From an uncultured Clostridia bacterium (GTDB taxonomy: Bacteria > Bacillota > Clostridia > Oscillospirales > Ruminococcaceae), in assembly GCA_945876755.1 (NCBI GenBank), contig CAMCPM010000013.1, forward strand, positions 1-56,952: a DNA stretch of 56,952 nt. The letters are read 5' to 3'. Within the stretch, counting starts at the first letter, position 1; each line of letters begins with the position of its first letter. Shown in pieces: positions 27,298 to 35,201 of this stretch. The translations under genes were made by a program, and so were the position numbers. A model generated the notes under the pieces. The model made no database searches and was not told the DNA's origin. It was given only the letters and a program-made list of their open reading frames with translations.

Positions 27298-27583
27298 TAT
27301 TTAAAGGAACAGACTTAAATAAGTCAATCAATGTTTTAAAAACTGCAAGCGGATTTCCCGAATCGGTTAATTTATTATTGTATATATCAAAAAAATCAGC
27401 GGCAAGCTCATTGTTAAAAATGTTTACTGCAATAAATCCCAAGGAAATTAATATACATATTATAACTTGTACAGTCAGTGTATCCCATAACGTAACTGTT
27501 TTTCTGCGCTGGACGAAAAGTTCGGTCAACTCAACAGGTTCTTCACACTGTAAAGTATTATCACTTTTCATTTCTTCGTTCAT
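27290..27583 (-). CDS. Small single-span membrane protein in the spoIVFA position
   Basis: A 97-residue protein with a charged N-terminal cytoplasmic part (about 1-35), one membrane helix (about 38-55: VIICILISLGFIAVNIF), and a short outside tail. I do not recognise a domain; the C-terminal M23/LytM-like domain of B. subtilis SpoIVFA is missing. The stop overlaps the SpoIVFB-like start by eight bases, so the two are translated together. Its ribosome binding site lies wholly inside the 3' arm of a perfect 13-bp hairpin. Confidence 0.7.
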   Translation of the reverse strand: MNEEMKSDNTLQCEEPVELTELFVQRRKTVTLWDTLTVQVIICILISLGFIAVNIFNNELAADFFDIYNNKLTDSGNPLAVFKTLIDLFKSVPLNNV

Positions 27584-27630
27584 ATAAACATCTCCTTTAT
27601 AAAATAATATTTGTAAGAGGAGATGTTTAT
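27584..27630 (-). promoter_or_regulatory. Hairpin that buries the ribosome binding site of the spoIVF-like pair
   Basis: On the - strand RNA, AUAAACAUCUCCU (27630-27618) pairs perfectly over 13 bp with AGGAGAUGUUUAU (27596-27584), around a 21-base loop. The 3' arm contains the whole AGGAGAU Shine-Dalgarno, and the AUG follows it directly at 27583. The 5' arm begins one base after the U32 peptidase stop. There is no U-tract, so this is not a terminator. Confidence 0.75.
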
Positions 27631-27631
27631 G

Positions 27632-28858
27632 TTATTTTTTCATTCTGATAATTGAATTTTTAGGATACACCTTTTCACATGGGATGGAAAGCTTCATCAT
27701 TGCGTGATTTGCACTGTCGATTGCTTCATCGTTTTCATTGTAAAGCTCTTCCACTTTCATAGTATCAAAATGCATTCCGGGAGCAAGTATTTCAACCTCA
27801 TCGCCTTTATTAAACTTATTGCGCTGGGTAGCATATATTCTTCCGTCTTTGCATTCATCAATTATGGCCGCAACGTCATATTCTCTTATATAACCGCTGT
27901 TTTCATAATACTGGCAATTCTTTGGATGTCCGAAAAAGAAGCCTGTGCAATATTTACGGTGACTGACCTTGAAAACCTCGTCGCGAATCCATTCAGGAAG
28001 TTCAAACCTGCCATTTGACTTTTTCAGGATATCAACTGCCATTCTGTAAGCATTTGTTACTACGGAAACATAATATGACGATTTTGCTCTGCCCTCAATT
28101 TTTAGGCTTGTAACGCCTGCTTCTGCCAGCTTGTCAAGATGTTCGATCATACAAAGGTCCTTGGCATTTAAAATGTAAGTTCCCTTTTCATCTTCAAAAA
28201 TAGGATAAAATTCATCTGTACGCTTTTCCTCCATAAGATGATATCCCCATCTGCAAGGCTGCGCACATTCTCCTCTGTTTGCGTCGCGGTTTACCAGATA
28301 CTGTGACAGAAGACATCTTCCCGAAAATGACACGCACATTGCACCGTGTACAAAAGCTTCTATATCCAGATCCGACGGAGTTTTGGCTCTGATTTCGGCA
28401 ATTTCATCAAGAGAAAGCTCTCTTGCAACAACAACTCTTTTTACGCCCATATTGTAAAGCTCGTTTGCTGTAACATAATTCACAATTCCAGTCTGAGTAG
28501 ACATATGGATTTCCATTTCGGGAGCATATTTTTTCACTAATGAAAGCAAGCCTAAGTCTGCAACTATTACGGCATCGACTTTGCAGTAAACAGCCTCTTC
28601 AATAAATTGCTGAAACTGAGGGATCTCATTATTTCTTGGAAGCGTATTGCAGGTGAGATATATTTTAACATTTTTAGAATGAGCAAGCTCAACGGCACTT
28701 TTAAGAGATTCATAGGTAAAATTCTGCGGACCTGCACGCATTCCAAAAGCCTGTCCGCCAAGATATACTGCGTCTGCACCGTAATCCAGAGCTGCACATA
28801 ATCTCTCAAAATCTCCTGCCGGAGACAGCACCTCAAGTTTATCCAAATTCATTGACAT
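27632..28858 (-). CDS. U32-family peptidase-like protein (rRNA/tRNA hydroxylation type)
   Basis: A 408-residue U32 protein. The TIM-barrel N-terminal part (AALDYGADAVYLGG) and the cysteine signature HGAMCVSFSGRCLLSQYL ... RGECAQPC are visible, followed by a C-terminal beta-barrel domain. U32 members such as TrhP and RlhA act in tRNA or 23S rRNA cytidine/uridine hydroxylation and need prephenate or an Fe-S cluster; older names call them collagenases. Which RNA this one modifies is not clear. It follows mltG by about 20 bases. Confidence 0.92.
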   Translation of the reverse strand: MSMNLDKLEVLSPAGDFERLCAALDYGADAVYLGGQAFGMRAGPQNFTYESLKSAVELAHSKNVKIYLTCNTLPRNNEIPQFQQFIEEAVYCKVDAVIVADLGLLSLVKKYAPEMEIHMSTQTGIVNYVTANELYNMGVKRVVVARELSLDEIAEIRAKTPSDLDIEAFVHGAMCVSFSGRCLLSQYLVNRDANRGECAQPCRWGYHLMEEKRTDEFYPIFEDEKGTYILNAKDLCMIEHLDKLAEAGVTSLKIEGRAKSSYYVSVVTNAYRMAVDILKKSNGRFELPEWIRDEVFKVSHRKYCTGFFFGHPKNCQYYENSGYIREYDVAAIIDECKDGRIYATQRNKFNKGDEVEILAPGMHFDTMKVEELYNENDEAIDSANHAMMKLSIPCEKVYPKNSIIRMKK

Positions 28859-28879
28859 TTACAATAAATCCTCCGCTAT

Positions 28880-30235
28880 TTATTCGGCAAGACCTGCCTC
28901 GATAAGATTCTGGTTATGTTCGTCAAGTGTCTCGGCATAGAAGAATTCTCCTGTTTCAAGGTTGGAACAGAAATAATAATAATCCGTTTCAGCAGGATAA
29001 AGCACCGCATTAATCGCATCTAGTCCGGGATTGCAGATAGGTCCGGGCGGCAGACCTGTACCGCGGTAAGTATCATAAGCCTTGAACATTGTTTCCGATT
29101 TTACTTCAATATTAGGCTGAATAATATCTTCGACATAATTTGTTGTCGGGTCGGACTGAAGCAGCGGGTACTCATCAGGATTATTAAGGCGGTTATAGAA
29201 TACCGATGCAACCTTTTTCATATCTCTCGTATTTGCCGCTTCCGCCTGAACAATTGACGCAAGTGTGAGAACTTCTTCAAGCTCCATATCAAGGTCTTCC
29301 ATTCTGCCGTAGAGGTCAGGAGTAATTCTCGCTTCAAAGTTTTTATATATCTTTTTAGCAACAACACGCGGATCCTCGTCAAGATAGAACTGATATGTAT
29401 CAGGGAAAAGATAGCCCTCCATTTTGTAAAATTTCATGGCGCTTACTTTGACCTTCTGCTCAAAATCAAATCCAAATTCAGACGTATTGAACACTTTGAT
29501 AAATTCTTCTGCATTACAAACGCCCTTTTCTTCAAGTCGGTTTGCAGCATCAATTAAAGTTATGCCTTCAGGAAATACAACATCCGCAGTTTCTCTTTTA
29601 TTTTCAGCTTCTTCCTGTAAAATTTCAATAATAGTACTGTAATCCATTTTGGCAGATACTTTATGCGTACCAGCAATGTAAGTACCGTCAGCACCCTTAG
29701 CTTTTGAAAAAAGTCTGAAAAGTGATGTATCGGAAATTATTCCTTCTTTGTAAAGCAGTTCTGCAATATCGTATGTACTTGAATTCATTGGAATATCTAC
29801 AACGATTTCAACATCGGATTTGCCTATCCCAAGAAATTCTTTTGCACATTTCAGAATAAATGCCGCCGCAAGAATAGAAACAGAAATAATTACAACGCTG
29901 AAAATCAAACCGAATATAATATGTCCGTGTCCGCGTTTTTTCTTTTTCTTCTTTTTAGGTTTAAAAGAGTCAGGCTCGTCAAATTTATCTTCATTTTCGG
30001 ATTTTTCATCCGATTCTTGTGTTTGCTCGGTATCTGAAATCTCAGTATCATCTGTATCTGAAACAGTATTCTCATTTTCGCAGTCATCATTTACAGATTC
30101 TTCTGTGAGGACAGAAACACCTGCATTATCAGAATTATCTGTAATTTCTTCTGAATTTTCGTTATCAGGCATACTATTCAGAATATCGTCAAGAAGAACA
30201 TTATCTTCAATACGTTCCTTTTCTTTTTGTTCCAT
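28880..30235 (-). CDS. mltG: Endolytic murein transglycosylase MltG
   Basis: A 451-residue membrane enzyme: a long acidic, Ser/Glu/Asp-rich cytoplasmic tail (about 1-90), a KKKKKKRG basic patch, a single membrane helix (about 105-128), a LysM-like region, and the YceG/MltG catalytic domain with the Glu in ASIVQAEAAN (about residue 340). It cuts nascent glycan strands and so helps set strand length. The start shares a base with the stop of the folate gene (TAATG). Confidence 0.95.
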   Translation of the reverse strand: MEQKEKERIEDNVLLDDILNSMPDNENSEEITDNSDNAGVSVLTEESVNDDCENENTVSDTDDTEISDTEQTQESDEKSENEDKFDEPDSFKPKKKKKKKRGHGHIIFGLIFSVVIISVSILAAAFILKCAKEFLGIGKSDVEIVVDIPMNSSTYDIAELLYKEGIISDTSLFRLFSKAKGADGTYIAGTHKVSAKMDYSTIIEILQEEAENKRETADVVFPEGITLIDAANRLEEKGVCNAEEFIKVFNTSEFGFDFEQKVKVSAMKFYKMEGYLFPDTYQFYLDEDPRVVAKKIYKNFEARITPDLYGRMEDLDMELEEVLTLASIVQAEAANTRDMKKVASVFYNRLNNPDEYPLLQSDPTTNYVEDIIQPNIEVKSETMFKAYDTYRGTGLPPGPICNPGLDAINAVLYPAETDYYYFCSNLETGEFFYAETLDEHNQNLIEAGLAE

Positions 30236-30852
30236 TAATCACTTTCTTCCTTTCCGCAGGTTTTTACATATTTTTCGGTAACAAGTATTTCTACGGGAAC
30301 ATCAAATCTGCCGTGAATGAGCTTTGTCGCCGTGCAGCAGCAATAACCTATTCCTATCCTGTGCATATTAAGATGTGCGGAAAGGAAACGGTCATAATAT
30401 CCTTTTCCGTAACCGAGACGATAACCGTATCTGTCATATACAAGAGCAGGAACTATACAAAATGCTCCGTCAAATTCATTGAGTCTTTCACATTTTTCCG
30501 GTAAAGGTTCAAGTACCGAAAAAGTACCGTTTTCCAAATCTTCAAGAGATTTTATTACATAAAAAATCATATCTCTTGTTCCGTCAACACATCTTGGAAC
30601 TGCAACAGTTTTATTGTCATTCAGTGCATACTTGATAAACTCAATAGTGTCAACTTCAATAGCCGTAGAAACATAGGTAAGGACAATATCACTGTTTTTG
30701 TAAACGTCAAGATTGATAAGATGAGAAAAAATTTTATTATCACGGGATTTTTTTATTTCCTCGGACATTTCACGGCGGATAGTCTTATATTTGTTTCTAA
30801 GCTCGGATTTATATGTCCGTATGTCAAACCTGCCGCTTATTTTTTCACACAT
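30235..30852 (-). CDS. 5-formyltetrahydrofolate cyclo-ligase
   Basis: A 205-residue enzyme converting 5-formyl-THF to 5,10-methenyl-THF with ATP. The signature YDRYGYRLGYGKGYYDRFL (about residues 145-163) is the nucleotide/folate-binding loop of the family. It overlaps the upstream DJ-1/PfpI gene by 16 bases and the downstream mltG by one base. Confidence 0.94.
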   Translation of the reverse strand: MCEKISGRFDIRTYKSELRNKYKTIRREMSEEIKKSRDNKIFSHLINLDVYKNSDIVLTYVSTAIEVDTIEFIKYALNDNKTVAVPRCVDGTRDMIFYVIKSLEDLENGTFSVLEPLPEKCERLNEFDGAFCIVPALVYDRYGYRLGYGKGYYDRFLSAHLNMHRIGIGYCCCTATKLIHGRFDVPVEILVTEKYVKTCGKEESD

Positions 30853-31385
30853 AAAAGCGAGTCTCCCATAATTCTGCTTCGTTCCTTGGAAATCAGTACT
30901 TCAACAAGCTTTAAGCCAAATTCGACTGCAACGCCTGCTCCTCTTGCAGTAACTATTTTTCCGTCTGCTACTGTAGGCACGTCAAGTACATCCGCACCTG
31001 CAAGTTCCTGCTCAAAACCGGAATAGCACACTGCTTTTTTTCCGTTCAACAAGCCTTTATGTCCGAGAATAGACGGTGCCGCACAAATTGCACCAATGTA
31101 AATGTCATTGGCAACACAATAATCTATTGCTTTCTGAACAATTTCTGAAGCTTCAAGATTTACCGTTCCCGGCATTCCACCGGGAAGAATTATCATTTCA
31201 AGATTTTCGTTAAGTTCTATGAACTTGTCCTCTGTATCAGTTACAACAGGAATACCATGAGAACCTCTGATAATATTATCTCCGATTCCGACAGTAATAA
31301 CCTCCTTGCCGCATCTTCTGAGAATATCGATCGGAGCTATTGCTTCGGTTTCTTCAAATCCGTTTGCCAAAAAAGCATAAATCAT
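30837..31385 (-). CDS. DJ-1/PfpI family protein
   Basis: A 182-residue flavodoxin-like protein with the nucleophile cysteine in GAICAAPSILG (about residue 103) and the acidic partner in the GFEETEA region (about residue 14). It belongs to the DJ-1/ThiJ group that includes glyoxalase III-type and stress proteins. The substrate cannot be stated. Confidence 0.9.
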   Translation of the reverse strand: MIYAFLANGFEETEAIAPIDILRRCGKEVITVGIGDNIIRGSHGIPVVTDTEDKFIELNENLEMIILPGGMPGTVNLEASEIVQKAIDYCVANDIYIGAICAAPSILGHKGLLNGKKAVCYSGFEQELAGADVLDVPTVADGKIVTARGAGVAVEFGLKLVEVLISKERSRIMGDSLLCVKK

Positions 31386-31404
31386 TTAAAATTCCTCCAG
31401 TTTA

Positions 31405-32286
31405 TTATTTAAATGTTACAGTATTTTTTTGAAGCATTATAACAGGATAATAAGAACGCTTTGATTTTCTCAAGCCTTCAAGTCCAAGATCTTCTTCACG
31501 GTTTATATAAGTATAGCCATCCGTTGCCGATTTAGCAAATTCGTTGTTGATAGCAGCATACGCACCGTTAATTCCTGCATTGGCCTTTTCAATATGAATA
31601 TCAAAGGTATCGGAATTAATTCCGTCACCTATTGTAAATCCCTCGACCTTTCCGTCAATGCGGATAACTCCGCCTTTCAGTTCAAGTTCTCCGAAATAAT
31701 TCATAAAAGTATTTATCGCAAATTGTTCAGCAACGCTGGATTCATCGTCATAAGCTTGACTCAAATTATAGCTTTTTACGGCAAATTCTATACATTCGTC
31801 AAAGTCATTCTCGGTCATATCCGAGTATTCCCAGTTATTGCGGTAAAAATTAGCAAGATGATTTCGTTTTTTATGATATTTCTTGCCTGACAAGGTTCTA
31901 AGATTGTCAGCATCATAAATATAATCAAAATCAGATTCGTCACAAGAAACCGTATACTGCCCATCAAACAGTTCCTCAAATAGTTTAAGATTTTCATTTG
32001 TAACTGAGCTGACAATTAAAGGGCTGTTATTTTCTTCGGCTTCGCGTTGCAGAGTAAGAAACAAATCTTTGTAATCTCCGCTTCCTGCCGGAAAAGTAAA
32101 TCTAAGCCCATACTTTTTGGAACGTGAAATATAAAAATCTTTATACCTGCAAATTGTTGTATTATAAAGCCTATGCCATGCAAAATTATTTGAAAAATTA
32201 TATTCACATCCCCTGAAATCAGATTTTCTCAAAAGCTCTGTGATCCATGACCTGTCCGAAAGCTCTATAACCTTGAAATCAAGCAT
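31405..32286 (-). CDS. DUF2156 (LPG synthase C-terminal domain) GNAT-like protein
   Basis: A 293-residue soluble protein of the DUF2156 family, the acyltransferase-fold domain found at the end of lysyl-phosphatidylglycerol synthases. It has two GNAT-like halves and no membrane segment. Stand-alone members are common in Clostridia; their substrates are not known, though aminoacyl transfer is possible. It starts immediately after the tmk stop. Confidence 0.85.
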   Translation of the reverse strand: MLDFKVIELSDRSWITELLRKSDFRGCEYNFSNNFAWHRLYNTTICRYKDFYISRSKKYGLRFTFPAGSGDYKDLFLTLQREAEENNSPLIVSSVTNENLKLFEELFDGQYTVSCDESDFDYIYDADNLRTLSGKKYHKKRNHLANFYRNNWEYSDMTENDFDECIEFAVKSYNLSQAYDDESSVAEQFAINTFMNYFGELELKGGVIRIDGKVEGFTIGDGINSDTFDIHIEKANAGINGAYAAINNEFAKSATDGYTYINREEDLGLEGLRKSKRSYYPVIMLQKNTVTFK

Positions 32287-32949
32287 TTACCGTAAAACCT
32301 CTTTTATCAAACTTAATAAATTTTCTGTAACCTCTTCTATCGGGAGTGCTTCTTTGCCATTGCTGCACTTAACGACCTTCCATCCAAGCTTTTCAGCTGC
32401 ATAAAGTGCAGATTTTCTGCACGAATGAAGATATGCTATATTTGCCTCATGTATATCTTTTCTGCTTTCATCACCGTTATAACGTCCTGACATTAACTTT
32501 TGAGAAATTTCAACAGGCATATCCAAAAATATTACCAAATCGGGTTTGGGAAGCCCAAGCTTAACATATTCATAATCCGAAAGCCATTCAAGGTACTTGT
32601 CCCACTCATTTTCAGGAAGCTTGACCATTTGATGGATTGCATTTGAAGATACATATCGGCTTGCAAAAATCAAGTCTCCGTTTTTATAGTTTTTCTCCCA
32701 GAACATTTTATAGCTTGCATATCTGTCAACGGCATAAAAGCTTGACGCTGCATAAGCGTTAATATCTTCTGCATTTTTAGATATTTCACCGTTAAGATAC
32801 ATTTTAACAAGTGACGATGATGGATTTTCATAATCCGGGAAGCTTATTGCCTTTACATTATAACTTGCCGATAATTTTTCTTTTATTATATCAAATTGTG
32901 TAGTTTTTCCGCTTCCGTCCAAACCATCAATAACAATTAATTTACTCAT
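32287..32949 (-). CDS. tmk: Thymidylate kinase (or related dNMP kinase)
   Basis: About 220 residues from the ATG at 32949, preceded by AGGAGT. P-loop GLDGSGKTT, the DRYASYKMF and ASRYVSSNA substrate segments, and a lid with RYNGDESRKD are visible. It phosphorylates dTMP for DNA synthesis. The lid differs from the shorter classical Tmk, so this may be the dTMP kinase-like type common in Clostridia. It is the first gene of a long - strand operon with a good promoter. Confidence 0.88.
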   Translation of the reverse strand: MSKLIVIDGLDGSGKTTQFDIIKEKLSASYNVKAISFPDYENPSSSLVKMYLNGEISKNAEDINAYAASSFYAVDRYASYKMFWEKNYKNGDLIFASRYVSSNAIHQMVKLPENEWDKYLEWLSDYEYVKLGLPKPDLVIFLDMPVEISQKLMSGRYNGDESRKDIHEANIAYLHSCRKSALYAAEKLGWKVVKCSNGKEALPIEEVTENLLSLIKEVLR

Positions 32950-32981
32950 GGCAATATATACTCCTAAATACATATATATTT

Positions 32982-33010
32982 ATTATATCATTAAACATTT
33001 AATTCGTCAA
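32982..33010 (-). promoter_or_regulatory. Sigma-A promoter for the tmk operon
   Basis: On the - strand TTGACG (33010-33005), 17 bases, and TATAAT (32987-32982). This is the only strong promoter I see ahead of the run from tmk down to the U32 gene. Confidence 0.85.
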
Positions 33011-33049
33011 CATTCAGCAGAATTATCTTTAAAAAGAATTATTCAAGTA

Positions 33050-33086
33050 TTAAATGCTGCCAACGCAAGGCATTGACAGCATTTAA
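33050..33086 (-). terminator. Hairpin after the cysteine-rich gene, probable terminator
   Basis: TTAAATGCTGTCAA (33086-33073) pairs over 14 positions (one G-U) with TTGGCAGCATTTAA (33063-33050). The following sequence has only a delayed T run (TTCTTTTT), so termination may be incomplete. It sits between the cysteine-rich gene and the tmk promoter. Confidence 0.65.
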
Positions 33087-33111
33087 TTCATACACTAACT
33101 TTATATTATGA

Positions 33112-33942
33112 TTATTTTTCGTCAGTTTCTTCATCTTTGTCAAAGCAGCATTTTCCCGATTCATCGGAATTCGGCTGAGGGAAGAACTGTTCTGTTGGAA
33201 ATTCAATTCTGTCAAAGACTTCGCACGGAGCCTCAGAAACTGTTGAACCTGAGCAATCTTTGCAAGGAATGCAATAATCATAAGCCGGTACAATCAGTGA
33301 AACAGGACGTGAAAGCTGTACGATTGAAAACAGACCAAGTGAAACGGTAAGAACTCTTTCAAACTGCTTCTTTTCACAATGTTCATAGCAGTCAGAATGG
33401 GATGACATATACTTGTTTTTACAAGGAACACAAACAAACTTCGCGTCAAGAGCTACAGGATCAACAACGTGAACTGTTGCTTTAGGCATACTTACCGAAT
33501 TATTGTTATTACAGAAGCAGCAATCGCAGGGTTCAGACGGCATTGCAGGAGTAAAATCTTGTTCACTCGTAAATACCTTGGCATTTCCCTCTCCGCCGTA
33601 AAGAATCACCCTTTTATTCCACATTGCCGTACCGCAAAGAAGCGTTCCGGACTGCGGCTGACAGAATGACTTGCAGAATGCTTCGGCAGTAATTTTAAAC
33701 TTGTAAGTAATGTCAACCGAGTAATATCCCGATTTAAACGGTACTGTATCAACCGAAATGCAGGTTGCTTCAACTTCAACACATCGGCTTCTTACTATGT
33801 TCATTTCGTCTGTTATTTCCGGAGAGTCTTCGCTTAATGTAACGGGAAGCTCATAAATGCAGTCACGATCGGAACAGCTGTCAAAGACGCGCGGAACTTC
33901 AATGCAAACCGCTTCTTTGAAGCAGTTATTTTTTTCGCTCAT
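33112..33942 (-). CDS. Cysteine-rich protein of unknown function
   Basis: I do not recognise a named domain with certainty. The 276-residue product has 23 cysteines (about 8%), many in close pairs (CDCCFC at about 139-144, CVPC, CIPCKDC, CC near the end). There is no signal peptide or membrane segment. The opening stretch (EAVCIEVPRVFDSCSDRDC) looks like conserved hypothetical proteins of spore-forming Clostridia, so a spore coat role is possible. GGAGGATT precedes the ATG. It lies about 80 bases after hisE with no clear terminator between them, so read-through from the his operon is possible; a dedicated sporulation promoter was not found by eye. Confidence 0.8.
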   Translation of the reverse strand: MSEKNNCFKEAVCIEVPRVFDSCSDRDCIYELPVTLSEDSPEITDEMNIVRSRCVEVEATCISVDTVPFKSGYYSVDITYKFKITAEAFCKSFCQPQSGTLLCGTAMWNKRVILYGGEGNAKVFTSEQDFTPAMPSEPCDCCFCNNNNSVSMPKATVHVVDPVALDAKFVCVPCKNKYMSSHSDCYEHCEKKQFERVLTVSLGLFSIVQLSRPVSLIVPAYDYCIPCKDCSGSTVSEAPCEVFDRIEFPTEQFFPQPNSDESGKCCFDKDEETDEK

Positions 33943-34021
33943 ATAAATCCTCCTATGAAAATATTAAAGTATTAAAACTTCAATACCATATTATTCAAAC
34001 GGAGGATAAAAAGTTACAATA

Positions 34022-34360
34022 TCAGGTATTTTTATCTGTCTGATGGAATGTTTTAAGATTTCCGATCTTTTCGTTTCTTTCGTCGAGAACCTTTTCCACG
34101 TCAGACCACTCAAGTCCCTGATTTACTGCAAGAACCATAATATGGTAGATGAGATCGTTTATCTCATTCATAAGCTCGTCATTATCGCCGTTTTTTGCGG
34201 CAATAATTGTCTCTGCGGCTTCTTCGCCGACCTTTTTGCATATCTTGTCAACGCCCTTTTCAAAGAGGTAACAGGTGTATGACTTTTCAGGAGCCTCACC
34301 CTTGTCAAAAGCAGCCTTTCTTGCCTTTATAACTTCAAAAATCTCTTCATATACAGTCAT
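34022..34360 (-). CDS. hisE: Phosphoribosyl-ATP pyrophosphatase
   Basis: A 112-residue MazG-fold enzyme for the second step of histidine synthesis. The metal-binding EExxE segment is VGEEAAETIIAAKN and the acidic helix NDLIYHIMVL follows. It is separate from hisI (not fused) and follows it by 12 bases. It is the last gene of the his operon. Confidence 0.95.
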   Translation of the reverse strand: MTVYEEIFEVIKARKAAFDKGEAPEKSYTCYLFEKGVDKICKKVGEEAAETIIAAKNGDNDELMNEINDLIYHIMVLAVNQGLEWSDVEKVLDERNEKIGNLKTFHQTDKNT

Positions 34361-34372
34361 GTTTATTCTCCC

Positions 34373-34780
34373 TTATTTTTTATTAAGATTAATAAGCTTC
34401 ATCGTTTCCATATCAAGCTCACGGTAATAACAGTTATTGGCAACGCCGTTATAGCTTGTGTGGCAAATATTTCCCTTATCTGGAGTAACTTGATATACCA
34501 GCGAATTTTGCTCACAGTTCACAAATATATGATTTAAAGTAAATGTATTTCCAGATTCTGCGCCCTTAAACCAAAGCTTGTTACGGGAGGTACTCCAGAA
34601 AACTGCCTTTTTCAAACGTATAGATTCCTTCAAAGCCTCCTCATTGGTATATGCGACAAGGATAACTTCTTTAGTGTTAATATTCTGCACTGCCACGGGA
34701 ATAACGTGATTTTCCTTGGGCATATTACGGATTTTATCCCAGTCCAGCATAAGCTCATTGGTTTCTTCTATCATACCCAT
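34373..34780 (-). CDS. hisI: Phosphoribosyl-AMP cyclohydrolase, divergent form
   Basis: About 135 residues from the ATG at 34780, preceded by AAGGAG. The frame is open to 34858, but the extra 26 residues lie partly inside the previous gene and do not look like the family. The body matches HisI (VAYTNEEAL, FWSTSRNKLWFKGAESGN). The usual metal-ligand motif D-C-D-x-D is N88-C89-E90-Q91-N92, and the usual ACHTGxxSCF is C106-H-T ... C117 with a longer spacing. The three cysteines for zinc are kept. It is the only HisI in the operon, so it is presumably active and may be a known subfamily. Confidence 0.85.
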   Translation of the reverse strand: MGMIEETNELMLDWDKIRNMPKENHVIPVAVQNINTKEVILVAYTNEEALKESIRLKKAVFWSTSRNKLWFKGAESGNTFTLNHIFVNCEQNSLVYQVTPDKGNICHTSYNGVANNCYYRELDMETMKLINLNKK

Positions 34781-34817
34781 ATTACTGTTAAATGCTCCTT
34801 TTTTATTTATAGACCCA

Positions 34818-35171
34818 TTAAGGCTCTTTCCAAAATCCGCCTTTGTGGAAGTTTTCATTTCCGAGGGGTTTTGCCGTCAGGCGGAATATTATACAGCCAT
34901 CGGGACAAACAATGGTTTTGCTGTATTTGTCATCGCCGCCGAGATTAGTCAGATCTCCTCCGCTTCTAACCGCTTCCATAAGAGGATACAGCATCATCAT
35001 TGTTTTGCTGCAAATGCCGAAGCCCTCATTATTCACGGGACAGCCGTATGTGCAGCGGTACTTATCCCCTATTTCTTCTCCGTTCCGGCAATATCTTTCC
35101 GTATGGTCGCCGCGCAGAAATCCCGTTACTTCGACTTCAAATTCGTATTCTTCGTCGTACCATTTTTTCAT
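34818..35171 (-). CDS. TIGR04076-family small protein inside the his operon
   Basis: A 117-residue protein matching the TIGR04076 family by its layout: YEFEVEVTGFLRG, a Cys-containing turn (RYCRNGEEIGDKYRC), SKTMMMLYPLMEAVRSGG, then a CPDGCIIFRL strand. The function is unknown. It lies 30 bases after hisF and its end overlaps the long open form of hisI. It has no known role in histidine synthesis; its DNA, like that of hisB-H-F, is richer in G+C than hisI and hisZ-G. Confidence 0.8.
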   Translation of the reverse strand: MKKWYDEEYEFEVEVTGFLRGDHTERYCRNGEEIGDKYRCTYGCPVNNEGFGICSKTMMMLYPLMEAVRSGGDLTNLGGDDKYSKTIVCPDGCIIFRLTAKPLGNENFHKGGFWKEP

Positions 35172-35201
35172 AGTTGTCCTCCCTGATTGCCATATTGATT
35201 T

